64,000 nt of DNA from Hofstenia miamia (lineage: Eukaryota > Xenacoelomorpha > Acoela > Hofsteniidae): the NCBI GenBank assembly GCA_900660155.1, contig CABFPE010000080.1, forward strand, positions 1,143,835-1,207,834. The letters are read 5' to 3'. The notes below the pieces were generated by a model, which was not told the origin of the DNA, ran no database searches, and saw nothing but the letters and a program-made list of their open reading frames with translations. The number at the start of each line of letters is the position of its first letter. Positions within the stretch are counted from its first letter, which is position 1. A program made the translations under genes and the position numbers. Shown here piece after piece: positions 38,978-51,010 of this stretch.

Positions 38978-39399
38978 CAGTGTTGGGAAAAAATCCGATT
39001 TAAATTAAAAAATCAAAAAAATCGGATTTTTTGATTTAAATCGGATTTATTGATTTAAATCGGATTTTTTTACCTAAATTTCAATTTTACCCAGACAATC
39101 TTCCAAGGTAGCAAATATTAGAAATCCTTTTGATACTACTATTTATGAAATACGATAATTTCATCAATTTGAAATAAACTGAAGATAAAAAACATGCAAA
39201 ACAACATTTCAGGGCTGACCAATTCATTCCAATATCAGGGCAATGACTTCAAAACAATGTGAATACACTACTTGCATCTCTTTTAGTGTACTTGATTTAA
39301 ATCAATAATTTAACTAATAATGTGCTTTGATTTAAATCATGATTTAAATCCGATTTAAATCAATGATTTAAATCAAGTGATTTAAATCGACCAACACTG
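38978..39399. mobile_element. 422-bp hAT-type MITE with GATTTAAATC subterminal repeats
   Basis: The termini are CAGTGTTGGGAAAAAATCCG and, inverted, CAGTGTTGGTCGATTTAAATC. ATTGTGAA flanks it exactly (38970-38977 and 39400-39407). The palindrome GATTTAAATC, or variants with CGGATTT, recurs many times within about 100 bp of each end. The middle is AT-rich and non-coding. Exact duplication and clean ends suggest a relatively recent insertion. Confidence 0.92.
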
Positions 39400-41011
39400 A
39401 TTGTGAATGACCTATTTGTATCAAAAATTAAAAAAAAATATATATAAAAAATATTAACGAGGTTATAGTTAACACCTACTTGTAATTGTTAGTAACGTTG
39501 GTTGGGAAAAGCAATGAAAGACGCAACTCTCTCATTGCAGAATCTATTACATAGGGTTCCCGCTGTTGATCATGTATAAACAAACTACAATTGCGGCACT
39601 TAACGATGGAATGTCTGTAAGTTGTACCCCTTTGAGGCACTGTCAGGAGCGAATGCATGGCTCTCAATGAAAAGATTTCGGGGTAAAATAAAAATCTAAT
39701 GATTGAAAATACCTGTTACCACCTACAATAAATAATCAATCGTAATTTGTAAATGAAACGTCGATGGAAATACAAAAGTTTAAAATAATAAACAACGCCA
39801 TAAAGTCTGATTGAGTAAATTGGAAATTAAATTACTATAGTAACATAGCTGCTGAAAAAATAATTTCAAGAGAAAATGCAATACAAATTCTGATATTCAA
39901 TATATTGTTTCAAAAGAATGACTGCTGATACGGTAAGGAATGGCGTTGGAAGAAATAGTGTGTATTTGTAATAAAAGCTCACGCACTAGTTTTCGAGACC
40001 GCTTTGTGCAGGGGATTTATAAAAATAAGTGAATAGGCGGAGCGGAAGTATTCGTCATAAAAATTAGAATTATTAGCGGTTTATCAGTATCAGATGTGTA
40101 TCATTTTATTATTTTTTAACTCTATCTATTTTTGTGTAATAAATTACTTTTCCCGATTTCTCTTTTATTGTGCCTGTTCAAAAAAATAGCAACCCAAAGT
40201 GACCAAAAGATCATGATACAAGTTTCCTATCAACAAACGAATTGCTAAAGCTTGCCATGAGGCAAAACCACAAAAGGAGTTAACATTTCTTATGAAAAAT
40301 AACCTGAGAATTATGGATTATTGTTCATAAAAACAGCTAATTTTTAGAAACCACAATCCCAGCATTCACTTGATTAAGAGGCTCAACACGTTCCATCAAA
40401 CTATGTTTTTCTATTGAACAATTTGAATTAAATTTAAGGAAGTGATTTGTTACAGTACAAAGCACACTTTCATGCCAAAGTCGATAGTTGGAAAATTATT
40501 GACTTCACATAGTGAAGAAGAATTCACGTGTTCTAATTGAAAGCACATTTAAAGCACTAAGTTAATCAATGGTGTTTGTAGAAACAAACACCAGAGCTAT
40601 CTCATTTCAACAGACAAGCGGATTTAATATTGTGACAGGCTTTATACAAACTGACATTGACGGGAGACATACTGTAAATGTACATACAGATAAACGCCTA
40701 TAATTTATTTCGTTGCACGATTTTCAATGCGACATATTTCAAATAGTAGTCGACCCAAGGCTAATTTTAACTCTTTTGAACTAACTTCTTAAAATGAGAG
40801 AGAAATATAAGCACAACTATGGCCTTGCTGCGGAAGGCAGCAGCAGTTACAAACTTGTTCATCATAAAATGCATTTCATCAGCTCAGATGTGACAACAAT
40901 AAGTTTCCATTTCCCTTGCTGCAATTAATATGTATTTATAAATAAACAAGGCGATGATAATACATTTCTCAAAACTTGATTTCATCCGGCTTACCATTAT
41001 TGGTTTACCAT

Positions 41012-41504
41012 ACACCAAATTAGGTGAGCATTGTGGTTTTTCGTGACAGCATGTGTTTGGTTCTATAGAAATAATGCCATCTTTTGGTTTGATTTTTCAT
41101 TTGTAAATGTTACAATATAACATATTGAGATGAAAAAAACAAAAAATGCTTATATTTTTACCTTATTTCCTTAAAAATTAATTTGAAATTTGTTTAAATA
41201 CAATAATTAAAACGCGGTGCAACACCAATAATCCAACTACACGCTCANNNNNNNNNNNNNNNNNNNNNACACCAAATTAGGTGAGCATTGTGGTTTTTCG
41301 TGACAGCATGTGTTTGGTTCTATAGAAATAATGCCATCTTTTGGTTTGATTTTTCATTTGTAAATGTTACAATATAACATATTGAGATGAAAAAAACAAA
41401 AAATGCTTATATTTTTACCTTATTTCCTTAAAAATTAATTTGAAATTTGTTTAAATACAATAATTAAAACGCGGTGCAACACCAATAATCCAACTACACG
41501 CTCA
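41012..41504. repeat. 236-bp direct duplication on both sides of a 21-N gap
   Basis: Bases 41012-41247 and 41269-41504 appear identical, from ACACCAAATTAGGTGAGC to ACACGCTCA, with N at 41248-41268. This is the pattern of two contig ends that overlap but were scaffolded with a gap, so it is probably one genomic copy. Confidence 0.93.
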
Positions 41505-44500
41505 TTGAACCAGTACGAACTATCCTTTTTCATGTTGTTCTTCTGCCACTGGGTACAACTTTTAATGATCTTTGTTTATTTGCAGTAGAAGAACCATAAT
41601 TATGAAAATGTCTACCAATAATTTAAGTAATTCAGAAATTTCGTTTAAAACATGCTTTGGTTTAAAGTTTGCTGTTTGAAGGACAAAATTCTTTCATCAT
41701 AAATTTCATGCATACTCTACACGCTGGATTTTGAAAAATCGCCACAAATGATTTGCCATAGCAATCACCCTTAATTCTGATTCAGATGATTGTCAGATGA
41801 TGTGCGTACAATTTTCATATGAGCACGCTAAGACTGGTATTGCATGGAAGAAATTACTTTTTGGGCTCTCTAATAATTTCTTCATTAGGTAACTTTGAAA
41901 CTAAAACTTAATTAATAGTATTTTACAGCAAATTTAATGAACATTCTGACACAGTTTGACAGACTAATAGCTGAAACTCAAGTGCCACGCGTACTTAATT
42001 TTAGACTTGCAAGTACTTCAAAGGCGAATTACGTATATGGGACTCAAAACATGCTTTTAAAGGAGACATATAAATAGCAACTAGTTTATGTTAATTACGT
42101 GCACTACAAATAGGTCTATAATAAAATAAATATAAAACAAAACAAATTATTAGGAATTGACGAAGCTAGCGTGCTATATCAGTGGAATAATAATTTAAAT
42201 TTGCAAATATGTTAGGCATTGCACTTCCAATCCATCAAAAATATATAAAAATCTTCGACTTCTATTTTTCAAAATTACATTTTATTCTATACGTTGAACA
42301 AAGCAAAATGTTTAATTGCAATTGAAACTTATTATCCTGCACTATATGTACGCTACAATTCCATTAGCACTGTTCGCTCTGGGATTTTTTGTGTTTTTCG
42401 GGGCTAGTGAAGGATTTCTTCTCCCTATCTAACTCTGGATTGGATTACGACATTAAAACAAAACTTTCTTTAAATCATTAATTTGCAATATTCAGAAATT
42501 TGATGCCATTATTATTTTTGATGACATCATCAGTAATAAAGAGGGAACAGACGAGAAGAGAATTCGCCGTGTTGACCCTTGCAAGCTCATCAATATTGTA
42601 GCAGGTGATATCTGAGTGAGTTCACCATAACTGTGGACTTAAGATAACATAGAAAATAATGTTTCTCAGTTTTAAGTTTAAATTGTAATGGAAATTAATT
42701 AAATAGTTATGGCGGGACCCTGTTAATACATCATCTTACATAACCCTAAGTTGAGGCATGTAGATATACATTGTTTGTTATATTGCAATATGTGTAGAGT
42801 AAGTGAATCAGGACAAAGACTGTACAGAAATGTTAAATATATTTATATTGAAGAAATATAAGATATATGGAAACAATGAAATGAATAGAATAGCATTTTT
42901 TGAAAATGCGAAAAACTAGTTGGCTTACTGTGTGGTAGAATGATGCGAGAAAAGGAATTAAGAGATGAGGGAATACCAACTAGAAAGTGGTTGCAACAAT
43001 AAAATACAAATGCTTTTGTTAAAATTTAATGAGTCACATTGCATTATAAAAAAGTCAAAAATATTCCCTCCCAATGGGAAATTGGTTGAAATCAAGACTA
43101 ATTTTAGCAGCAATCTATAAATAAAGTACTCTGGCTTATTCCCACACAGCACTCCATTCTCTTGATATGGAAAGCGAATCCAATATAATAATCATTAATA
43201 AAAACTAATATTTCCCCAACAACAATTTGAATAAGATGGCATCAACAATTTGAAGGCGATTTCAGCGATGGACACAAATATGGAAAATAATGTCAACGTT
43301 TTATAAAATTTAACATAGTGAATACAAATTCTAAATATCGACAATTCTAAAAATAACATAAAAATCTCAATTTGAAATATGTAATATTGTAAAATATTAT
43401 CGATATTTGGAAATATTTTGCATTTTTTGTAAATACTGTGTATGTGTAATATGTATCTATTTTTATGCAATAAATTAGCTTTGATATTATTTCCGAGCAC
43501 AGGTTCAATAGCGGAACGTCTGTTTACTAGACTAGTTGTAACTTTCGGACAACAGAATGTCTCTGACGCCAGAAAATGGAAACATGATTTTGTTTATTCG
43601 TTTGAATTGATGACTTTATATGTATATATATACTTATAAGCATTTATCAAAAACCCCATTTTCAACCAGCTAACCGATAAGAAGAAAATCATTAACAAAC
43701 TCTGGTCGTAGTATAGAGATTATTATTGAATTGTGTGAAGCAAAAAGTTTCTTCTTACTTTACGATACAACTGTCTGTTAGAATCATTTATTTATAATTA
43801 TTTAATTGGTTTGTAATCGCAGGCTGTGTATGTGTGGTCGTGTTTCGTCTTCTCCTTGGCGGTCATTTACCAAGTAAGTATCAATCAAGTAATTCAAATG
43901 CTGGTGATAAATGGAATATTTACGACTGATTTACAAATCTTTACACTAACGAAGTTACTATCTAAAAATGGAATCGCAGTGACAGAGTGCAGTATTTAGA
44001 ATCTAATCTATTATCGATACAAGGCATTGCAAAAATATCTAAAGTGGGAGTAATTCACTTGAGTAGACTTGAAGAGCGTGAAATTCCAATTTACTTCAAT
44101 TCATGTACTGGAATCAAACATAAATATCAAAACAGTAGAAATGAACTAACTAGATTAAGTAAAGCCGATAACGTATATTACAGACTTCATAGGCATCCAA
44201 TTCATTAAATAAAATAAACAGTGATACTCAGTTTTAATAAATCAATGCAAGCATTTTCAAGGTCATTCAAACTTCCAGAAGTTCTCCTGATATTGTCTAC
44301 TGAAAATTTGAGTATTTTATTAAATTGAGCTTTGCTGTTTTATGGGAATCATTAATGATGCAGCACATGTCGAATATTGGGAATAATATTAATGTGACTA
44401 CATCAGCGTTCATAATTGATGCATATACCATAACAAAGTCTCTAAAAGTCAAAATTCATCAATAAATTTCAATGATCCATTAAACTCTGGGTGAATGAAG

Positions 44501-46820
44501 AAATCAACATAATACAAGATGAAATTATATATTCAGTTGCGTCAAGTACACTTCGTCACAATTTAATTTACATGATACTAAAGTTTGTTTGGTACAAGTT
44601 GTAAACAAACTTTCAAAAGTTCTATTGTATATTATTCCACAACAATTTATTCAAGAGTGTGAACTTCCATGCATATACTAGTTATTTAAATCATCAATAA
44701 ATTTAAACACAAAGAAATAGGCGCACCAAGATTCCCAAACCATAACTAATTCTAGCATTCAAAATTTTAGGGACGAATAATACAGCGCACTACAATTAAT
44801 AAAATAGTAATCAGCAGTGCGTTGTCTTTCGAAATAAGTGTGGATAAGTGAAATAATTCTTAAGGAGTTATTGGTTATCAATGAAAATATATTTTTTATT
44901 GAATTACTTATTAGCACAAGCTATATTTGAATAAAAATTAATAAGAATGGAAAACAATAAGTGAATGGCGACAAATGTAAAAATAAATATTACTATTTAA
45001 AGAGTCCTTAGTGACATGTAGTATATTCAATTTTTAAAGTAACGTACTCAAAACTGTCGAATTACAAGCATATATCTAAAGAGTACATCATCATCACAAG
45101 AGCACCAAACACGGACAAGGACATAAAAGTGAGACTAAATAAAGCAAATTAGCCAACTGTGAAATAGCTGTAATAATGGAAACATGAAATAACGTTTTTG
45201 CATTAACATTTTGATACCATAAAATTATCCAAAACACTAACTATCAAATTAATTCCACAAATATTGCTAAATTCTTAAGCTTTTACATATAAAACAATTA
45301 TAAAAGTTTTTGGCAGTAGCTTATACGAATTTAAGATACCATTTCAAAGTAAATTATTTAGAATGGAATTAATATAGCTTTATTGCAGACATTAAGCATA
45401 TATAAATAGCAGTGTTAACTGAACTGATAAGAGAAAATAACTGCCATTCTAAAATAAAGTCTCTGCTAGTCAAATACGCCCATAAATCGAAGGCTACTAT
45501 AGGAAGCATTCATTCCTTACGTAACGGGTGCATTTCCGAGGAAAGCAGTTCGAACTTCTTTACGGATTTCTTGCGGAGAAAGAAAAAACCGGTTAATAGG
45601 TTTTCCTAAAAAGCTGTTTAGTATTGCTCACCAGAACATGAGAACATGATAAGGCATATGGTTGCTGGTTAGCAGCAATTTCAAAATTTCAAAAACTAAC
45701 AATGTGTTGTGGAAAACAAAATACAAAATGTCTCCAAAACAATGTTCAAAGAAAATATCAATAAAAATAATTTTCAAAATAATATCGAAAAAAAATTATA
45801 TTGATAAGAAACCTTGAAATTATATAATGCTGATCACAAAATACGCAAGTTAGTGGTGAGGGAATTCAACAAGTTTTGAATATATTTGATAAAGTAAAAT
45901 GTATCACGGGGTAAATATATTTACAAAAATCATTAAATTCAAATTAATGCAGATCAATAATTTCCTCTAATCGCAATCAAACTAATTTTTTATATTAATT
46001 GCAGTTTTCATTTACAGTAATATGGTTGATTCAGGAATATCCATGATCACCCTATGCTAAGGCATTGAGCTTTCCATTTACATTGATTCTCCAAAATGTC
46101 CAATTGTGTATATTTACACAAAATAGGTTTAAAATGATAAAAGAAAAATGGTAATTGCATAGGAAGTAATCAATTGCAGGAAGTATGGGTGGCTCATTTT
46201 GCCTCGTCAAAAGTTTTATAGTTAAATACTTCTCAAAAAGAATAATCTTGCATAGTACAATTTCGACATCCTTAAAAATATTGCATGAAATTTTCTCTTT
46301 CTATAATTGTGGACAGAGTAATCTAACTTCATTCAAAATCGAAATCAACAGATTCGTTAAGCAATTACATTAACATCTTTTTCTATGTATCATCTGCATC
46401 TGAGTCCGGCGTTCATTGATTACTTAAAGATGAATATCATTAGTATTTGAAATATTTTAATATTGACAAATTTACAAAATTTTGAATAATGAAAATCTAA
46501 TAAATGTGAAAATTACTTTTCACAAACTCATCAGGTAAGATTGTAATTTGCTGACCTATTTTAGAATGATTGCAAATAATAATTAGTAATACAAAGACGG
46601 TGCAGTGAAAGAAGAAGCATAAACTATTATATTTGATAAATACCATTCACATATAAAAAACTTAAGTAAATTGAAACATCTAAGTTATCAAACTTTGAAC
46701 AGTATAGTTATTAATTCTTGCTTAATATGAAAATTTGTTGAAATTATTTATAGATATCGTGTTACTTCACTAGGAAGATATTATGCAAAACGCCCAAATT
46801 TTTGCAAAAAAATACAATAC

Positions 46821-46974
46821 CTCTAGTATACATTTTCGCTAACTGTTGAGCTCCACAATGTTGAGGGCCCCATCGTGGCGTTTTGTTAAGAGGCATTGTA
46901 TTACCATTTGGATCATCTTCCTCTTGCATATACAAGCTCTGATCTTCTACTAAATCAGCTGATAGGAGGTCCAT
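46821..46974 (-). CDS. PEDS1: PEDS1 coding exon 1 (N terminus)
   Basis: The start ATG (46974-46972) opens MDLLSADLVEDQ, an acidic variable N-terminal region, and no better in-frame start was seen. Residues 33-50 carry PRWGPQHCGAQQLAKMYT, which aligns with RWGAQHAGARELAALYS of human TMEM189. The donor GTATTG begins at 46820; if unspliced the frame reads IVFFCKN and diverges from the family, which supports the splice site. The exon holds 51 codons plus the first base of glycine 52. The N-terminal region before RWG is cytosolic by family topology. Identity is secured by joining to exon 2 in frame. Confidence 0.9.
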
Positions 46975-48815
46975 TGTTCATCTACAAAATTCTCCGAAGG
47001 GAAAATGTTATTATTAACATGCATAAATTGGACATGAATTTATGAAAATAGCAAACGTGTTATCGCTCAATGATAAAGTAAAATTTTCTATGCAAAAGCA
47101 TTATTGAAAAACTTGATCAATTTGGAAACAAGAACAAATAAAAATGTAGGAATTTTGACTAAAGAAATAGCAATATTTCTATGGAAGCAAATTTTACCAT
47201 GTCAAACATGTGTTTTGTTTATGTATATTGTTTTGTTTTAGCATATTAAACAACATGATAATACCTTGGTGATGAATCCATATTTATTTGGAGTTTTTTT
47301 ATTAAAAAAATTATAAATTCTTTTTTATCAAATGAATTTACATAAAATTTGACAGTTATCATTAGATCTAAATCATTAAATTAGATTTAATAAGATATTC
47401 AGTTAAGTTCGTAATTGAAATAATATTGATCCTGTTATGTAATTATTTCTAGACTCGAAATTTACTTGTTAATCAGGTACTGATTCAGTGAGTTTAAACT
47501 GATAGCTGAATAAAATTCTGTATGTCAATTTGAGTTTAGTTCAAATATATGATATGGAATTTTCATTTTTGAAATTGCTTACATACATTCACAATAACTA
47601 TTGTCGCACTGTAACTTCGTAATTCTGTAAAAGTTCATCGTCTTTAGTACTGATATACTTTGATATATTCTATTCGTGTCATAGATATTTAATTGAATTG
47701 CTTTAACTTGAAAAACGACTATATTAATCAAAGATATATTGACGGTATACAGAGGTTTCATTAAATTTACGTCACAAAACTGGATGGTTCACTAACTATC
47801 AATTTGAATTTGAACAAAATGTTTATGTACAAACGAAAATTTGCTCAGTTTATTTTATATACTTACACTTATATATGTGGAAATTTCAGTACTTTTTAAT
47901 ATTCAATACTGTTGTTTAATACATTAGCTCTTATGTGTACGGTGATTTACGTGTTCTTATTTTGAATGCGTGTTAAATGTTGTTATAATAATGTAAACGT
48001 CAGAAAAGGAGGGTTATATATACAATTGTAAGGAATACAGAAACACAGAATGTTAGCAAAATGATTACAAGTCTTGTTCAAGTTGTTTCCATTGGTGTGG
48101 GCACAGTACATTTAAACGTATATTTCACAAGGTTTGATATAATTTTGGCCTTGGGTTGTCCAACACCGAATGTTAATGCTTACCTCAAGACCATGAGCTG
48201 TTTTTCCAGTATATTATGTTATTTTAGCCATAAAATATATTCAATTGCTATGGCTATCACCTGATCAAAGCGCCAAGGGGACAACTTCATCAGATTAAGA
48301 ATATGTATTATTATGTGTATGAAATGGAAAATTATTTTAGTTAATACAAAATCTTTGATTAATGACAGTGTGTAGAGTAAGCCGCTCATCAGCTGTAAGG
48401 GTTTCAGTAAAAAACCAATATATGCATTGAAAGACTGGCAAACAGATCAAACTGCTGCTAATTTGTCACTTTGGAAACTCTCTGGACATTTGAGTAATGA
48501 TCAAACTTGAATCTGTGGAAACCCATAAGAGCTTTGTGGTAAGCTTAACATCACATGAATGACATAAGTTTTCATCTGACAAAAGTTTTGTTTAGCAATA
48601 AATGATCTATATCAATGTCTCATTGTATTTTCTGCAATGGGAGGAGAATATTATTACTTCATTGTTGTCATATTTTTTTCATTATTTTCTACGACAATAT
48701 ATATTGTATCACTGTTTGGATTAAATACTAAGGTTTTAAACATGAAAAGCAAATAGTGATGTTCTATGCTTTGGATTATTACTAGTATATAATATTGTAA
48801 CAAAAGGTTACATTA
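46975..48815. other. Upstream flank of PEDS1, no assigned feature
   Basis: AT-rich sequence where the PEDS1 promoter and 5' UTR should lie. No CpG-rich patch, clear TATA arrangement or neighbouring gene could be supported. Small ORFs here (for example 48061-48264, +) lack recognisable similarity. Confidence 0.4.
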
Positions 48816-49423
48816 AAGGAGGAGAGTAAGGAAGGTACTACAGAAGTCAGCATTGAATGGGCAGAACAGCGTAAAGGCATTTAATACGTGGGCAATACCA
48901 GTGTTGAGATATTCGGCAGGAATATTTAGGTGGAACAAGAATGAACTGAGGGAATTAGACAGGGAGACAAGGAAGATACTAGCAGCAGAGAGAGTATTCA
49001 ACCTAAATGGAGATGTAGATAGCTGTACATGGCAAGGCATAAGGGAGGGAAAGGGCTGCTAAGTGTGGAGGAAACTGTAGAAGTAGAAGCACTAGGGCTA
49101 AAGGAATATGTAGAAGACCAACCTAGAGGACCCTTCTAGAGGTCACTAAGGAGTTAAGGAAGATAAGAACTGAGAGTGAAGGAAAGAAGGTATACCAGAG
49201 TAGGATGGAATCAGAGAGACAAACAAGGTAATGGGAGAAAGGAAATGCAGGAGAATACTGGAGGAACACCAGAAAGGTGTGACAGAGAAGAGAGCAACAA
49301 GGGTTAAAGAAAGCAGGACTGAAGAGAGAAACAGAAGCACTGATAATGGCAGCACAGGAGCAAGCAATAAGAACAAACTGGGTGAAGAAGCATATAGACA
49401 GAAGAGTAGAAGTAAGTGATAAG
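48816..49423 (+). pseudogene. Inverted partial copy of the LINE at 49424-52270
   Basis: This sense-strand piece corresponds to the stretch of the LINE between the reverse transcriptase and the Cys-rich motif; it is near-identical to the reverse complement of about 50000-50607. It reads FNTWAIPVLRYSAGIFRW and KNELRELDRETRKIL, typical of the RT thumb region of such LINEs. Frameshifts and a stop (49060-49062) break it. It ends abruptly at 49423, where the antisense LINE begins. Confidence 0.85.
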
Positions 49424-49507
49424 TTCCCAGTTCCCAGGGAGTCTAAGAGCTTTCCTCAGGACTCTTGCTGTGCCTAACAATGCTGCCTCCTGTGCTACCG
49501 CTCCTCC

Positions 49508-50248
49508 CTACTTTGGTACTCCAAACTTCTCCAAGTATCTCTTATGCTTCTTACTCACTGCTCCTAGTGCGCTTACAACTACTTCAACCTTCCTTAACTT
49601 CCACAGCCTTTCTATTTCCTCTGCCAACTCTCTGTACTTGTCTATCTTCTCTTTCTCCTTGCTTTCTACATTTCTGTCCTTTGGTACTGCTATGTCTATC
49701 ACTGTTCCCAATCTTTTCTCTTTGTTTACCACTACTATGTCTGGCCTCCGTGCTTCTATCACTTTGCTCGTCTGTATGTTGAAGTCCCACAGTATCTTAA
49801 CCTCCTCATTTTCTATGATGCCCTGTGGCTTGTGCTCATACCACCTGTGTCCTGCTTCTAACCCATGCTGCCTTCTCAAACTCCAGTGTACCATTCTTCC
49901 CACCTTGTCATGCCTGAACTTATACTCATTCTGTGCCAACTTCTCACACCCTGCTATCAGATGATCTACTGTCTCCGCCACTTTCTTACATAGCCTACAC
50001 TTATCGCTTACTTCTGCTCTTCTGTCTATATGCTTCTTCACCCAGTTTGTTCTTATTGCTTGCTCCTGTGCTGCCATTATCAGTGCTTCTGTTTCTCTCT
50101 TCAGTCCTGTGTTCTTTAACCACTTGTTGCTCTCTTCTCTGTCACACATTTCTGTGTTCCTCCAGTATTCTCCATGCATTGCCTTGTGCCTATACCTTGT
50201 TTGTCTCTCTGATTCCATCCTACGCTGGTATACCTTTCTTTCCTTCAC
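49508..50248 (-). pseudogene. LINE C-terminal ORF: zinc-knuckle-like motif plus restriction-like endonuclease region
   Basis: A 246-residue open stretch of the LINE polyprotein. The Cys motif lies at about residues 84-99 and the candidate endonuclease motif RRPDIVVV...VIDIAVP at about residues 167-190, followed by EKIDKYRELAEEIERLW and VVVSALGAVSKKHKRYL. The stop at 49510-49508 is probably premature: the same frame continues in family-like sequence, EAALLGTARVLRKAL, before reaching the rearranged junction near 49424. The Met at its start is internal to the polyprotein. Non-functional as it stands. Confidence 0.8.
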
Positions 50249-50596
50249 TCTCAGTTCTTATCTTCCTTAACTCCTTAGTGACCTCCAGTAGTGACCCTCT
50301 AGGTTGTGCTTCAACTATTTCCTTTAGCCCTAGTGCTTCTGCTTCTACAGTTTCCTCCACACTTAGCAGCCCTTTCCCTCCCTTATGCCTTCCCATGTAC
50401 AGCCTATCTACATCTCCATTAAGTTAAATGCTCTCTCTGCTGCTAGTATCTTCCTTGTATCCCTGTCTAATTCCCTCAGTTCATTCTTGTTCCACCTAAC
50501 TATTCCTGCCGAATATCTCAATACTGGTATCGGCCATGTATTAATTGCCTTTTATGCTGTTCTGCCCATTCAATGCTGACTTCTGTAGTACCTTCC

Positions 50597-51010
50597 TTAC
50601 TCTCCTCTTGATTCTTTTCTTAACCTCGTCCTCATTTCCTCATAATCTGTTCTATCTTTCTCTATCACACCTAAGTACTTGAACCCCTCTTTGACTTCCT
50701 CAATCTTATCCCCACTGCACGTCCTCAAACCATCTCCATCTATGCGCTTGCCTCTGGTCATTGTCACTGTCGCACACTTTCCTAATCCAAATTCAAACCT
50801 AGAATCTTTGGCTTGCATTTTCCAATATCTCCACTTGCTTCTGCAACATCTTCCTTGAACTAGCATACATCTTCAAGTCGTCCATGTACCACAGGTGACT
50901 CACGGCTCTACCATTCTTTTCCAACTTATACCTTATACCTGTCTCCTTTAACTTTCTGTGATGGGGATTAAGCTAACTACAAAACAGAAGTGGTGCTAAG
51001 CTGTCTCCCT
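50597..51010 (-). pseudogene. LINE reverse transcriptase palm region
   Basis: The minus-strand translation shows IFQGDSLAPLLF at its upstream edge, then LWYMDDLKMYASSRKM with the catalytic aspartates, then FEFGLGKCATVTMTRGK and EEVKEGFKYLGVIEKDR. These are successive RT palm motifs in the right order. Frame breaks separate the blocks (a stop after LFCS near 50970), so no continuous RT is encoded. Confidence 0.85.

Larger units (their letters stand above)
30547..46820 (-). other. PEDS1 intron 1 (16.3 kb)
   Basis: Bounded by donor GTATTG (46820) and acceptor TTTTTAG (30547). It contains the Harbinger-like foldback element, hAT-type elements at 35093-35390, 37120-37285 and 38978-39399, several (TA)n tracts and a 21-N gap flanked by duplicated sequence. 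Other parts (33600-34230, 39410-41010, 41505-46820) are AT-rich without recognised features; small ORFs at 37595-37816, 43442-43639 and 45412-45609 (+) are not assigned. Confidence 0.8.
7869..46974 (-). other. PEDS1: PEDS1 gene span (5' two-thirds; 3' exons off-window)
   Basis: Three coding exons read right to left and join to 188 residues: 51 codons plus one base in exon 1, 39 codons in exon 2 and 96 in exon 3, with two glycine codons (52 and 92) split across the introns. The family is about 270 residues long, so roughly 80 C-terminal residues are missing. Intron 1 (30547-46820) is 16,274 nt and intron 2 (8159-30426) is 22,268 nt; both are full of transposon insertions. PEDS1 is an ER membrane, iron-dependent desaturase that makes the vinyl-ether bond of plasmalogens (established for the family). 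No UTR or promoter could be assigned upstream of 46974. Exon chaining by frame and homology is strong; no transcript evidence is available. Confidence 0.88.

Noticed and set aside
43442..43639. PSTGSIAERLF as a hAT transposase dimerisation motif
   Set aside because: The resemblance is a few residues in an otherwise unmatched short ORF, with no termini or neighbouring transposase domains.
49416..50427. Plus-strand Leu/Ser/Pro-rich ORFs
   Set aside because: They are antisense shadows of the minus-strand LINE ORF.
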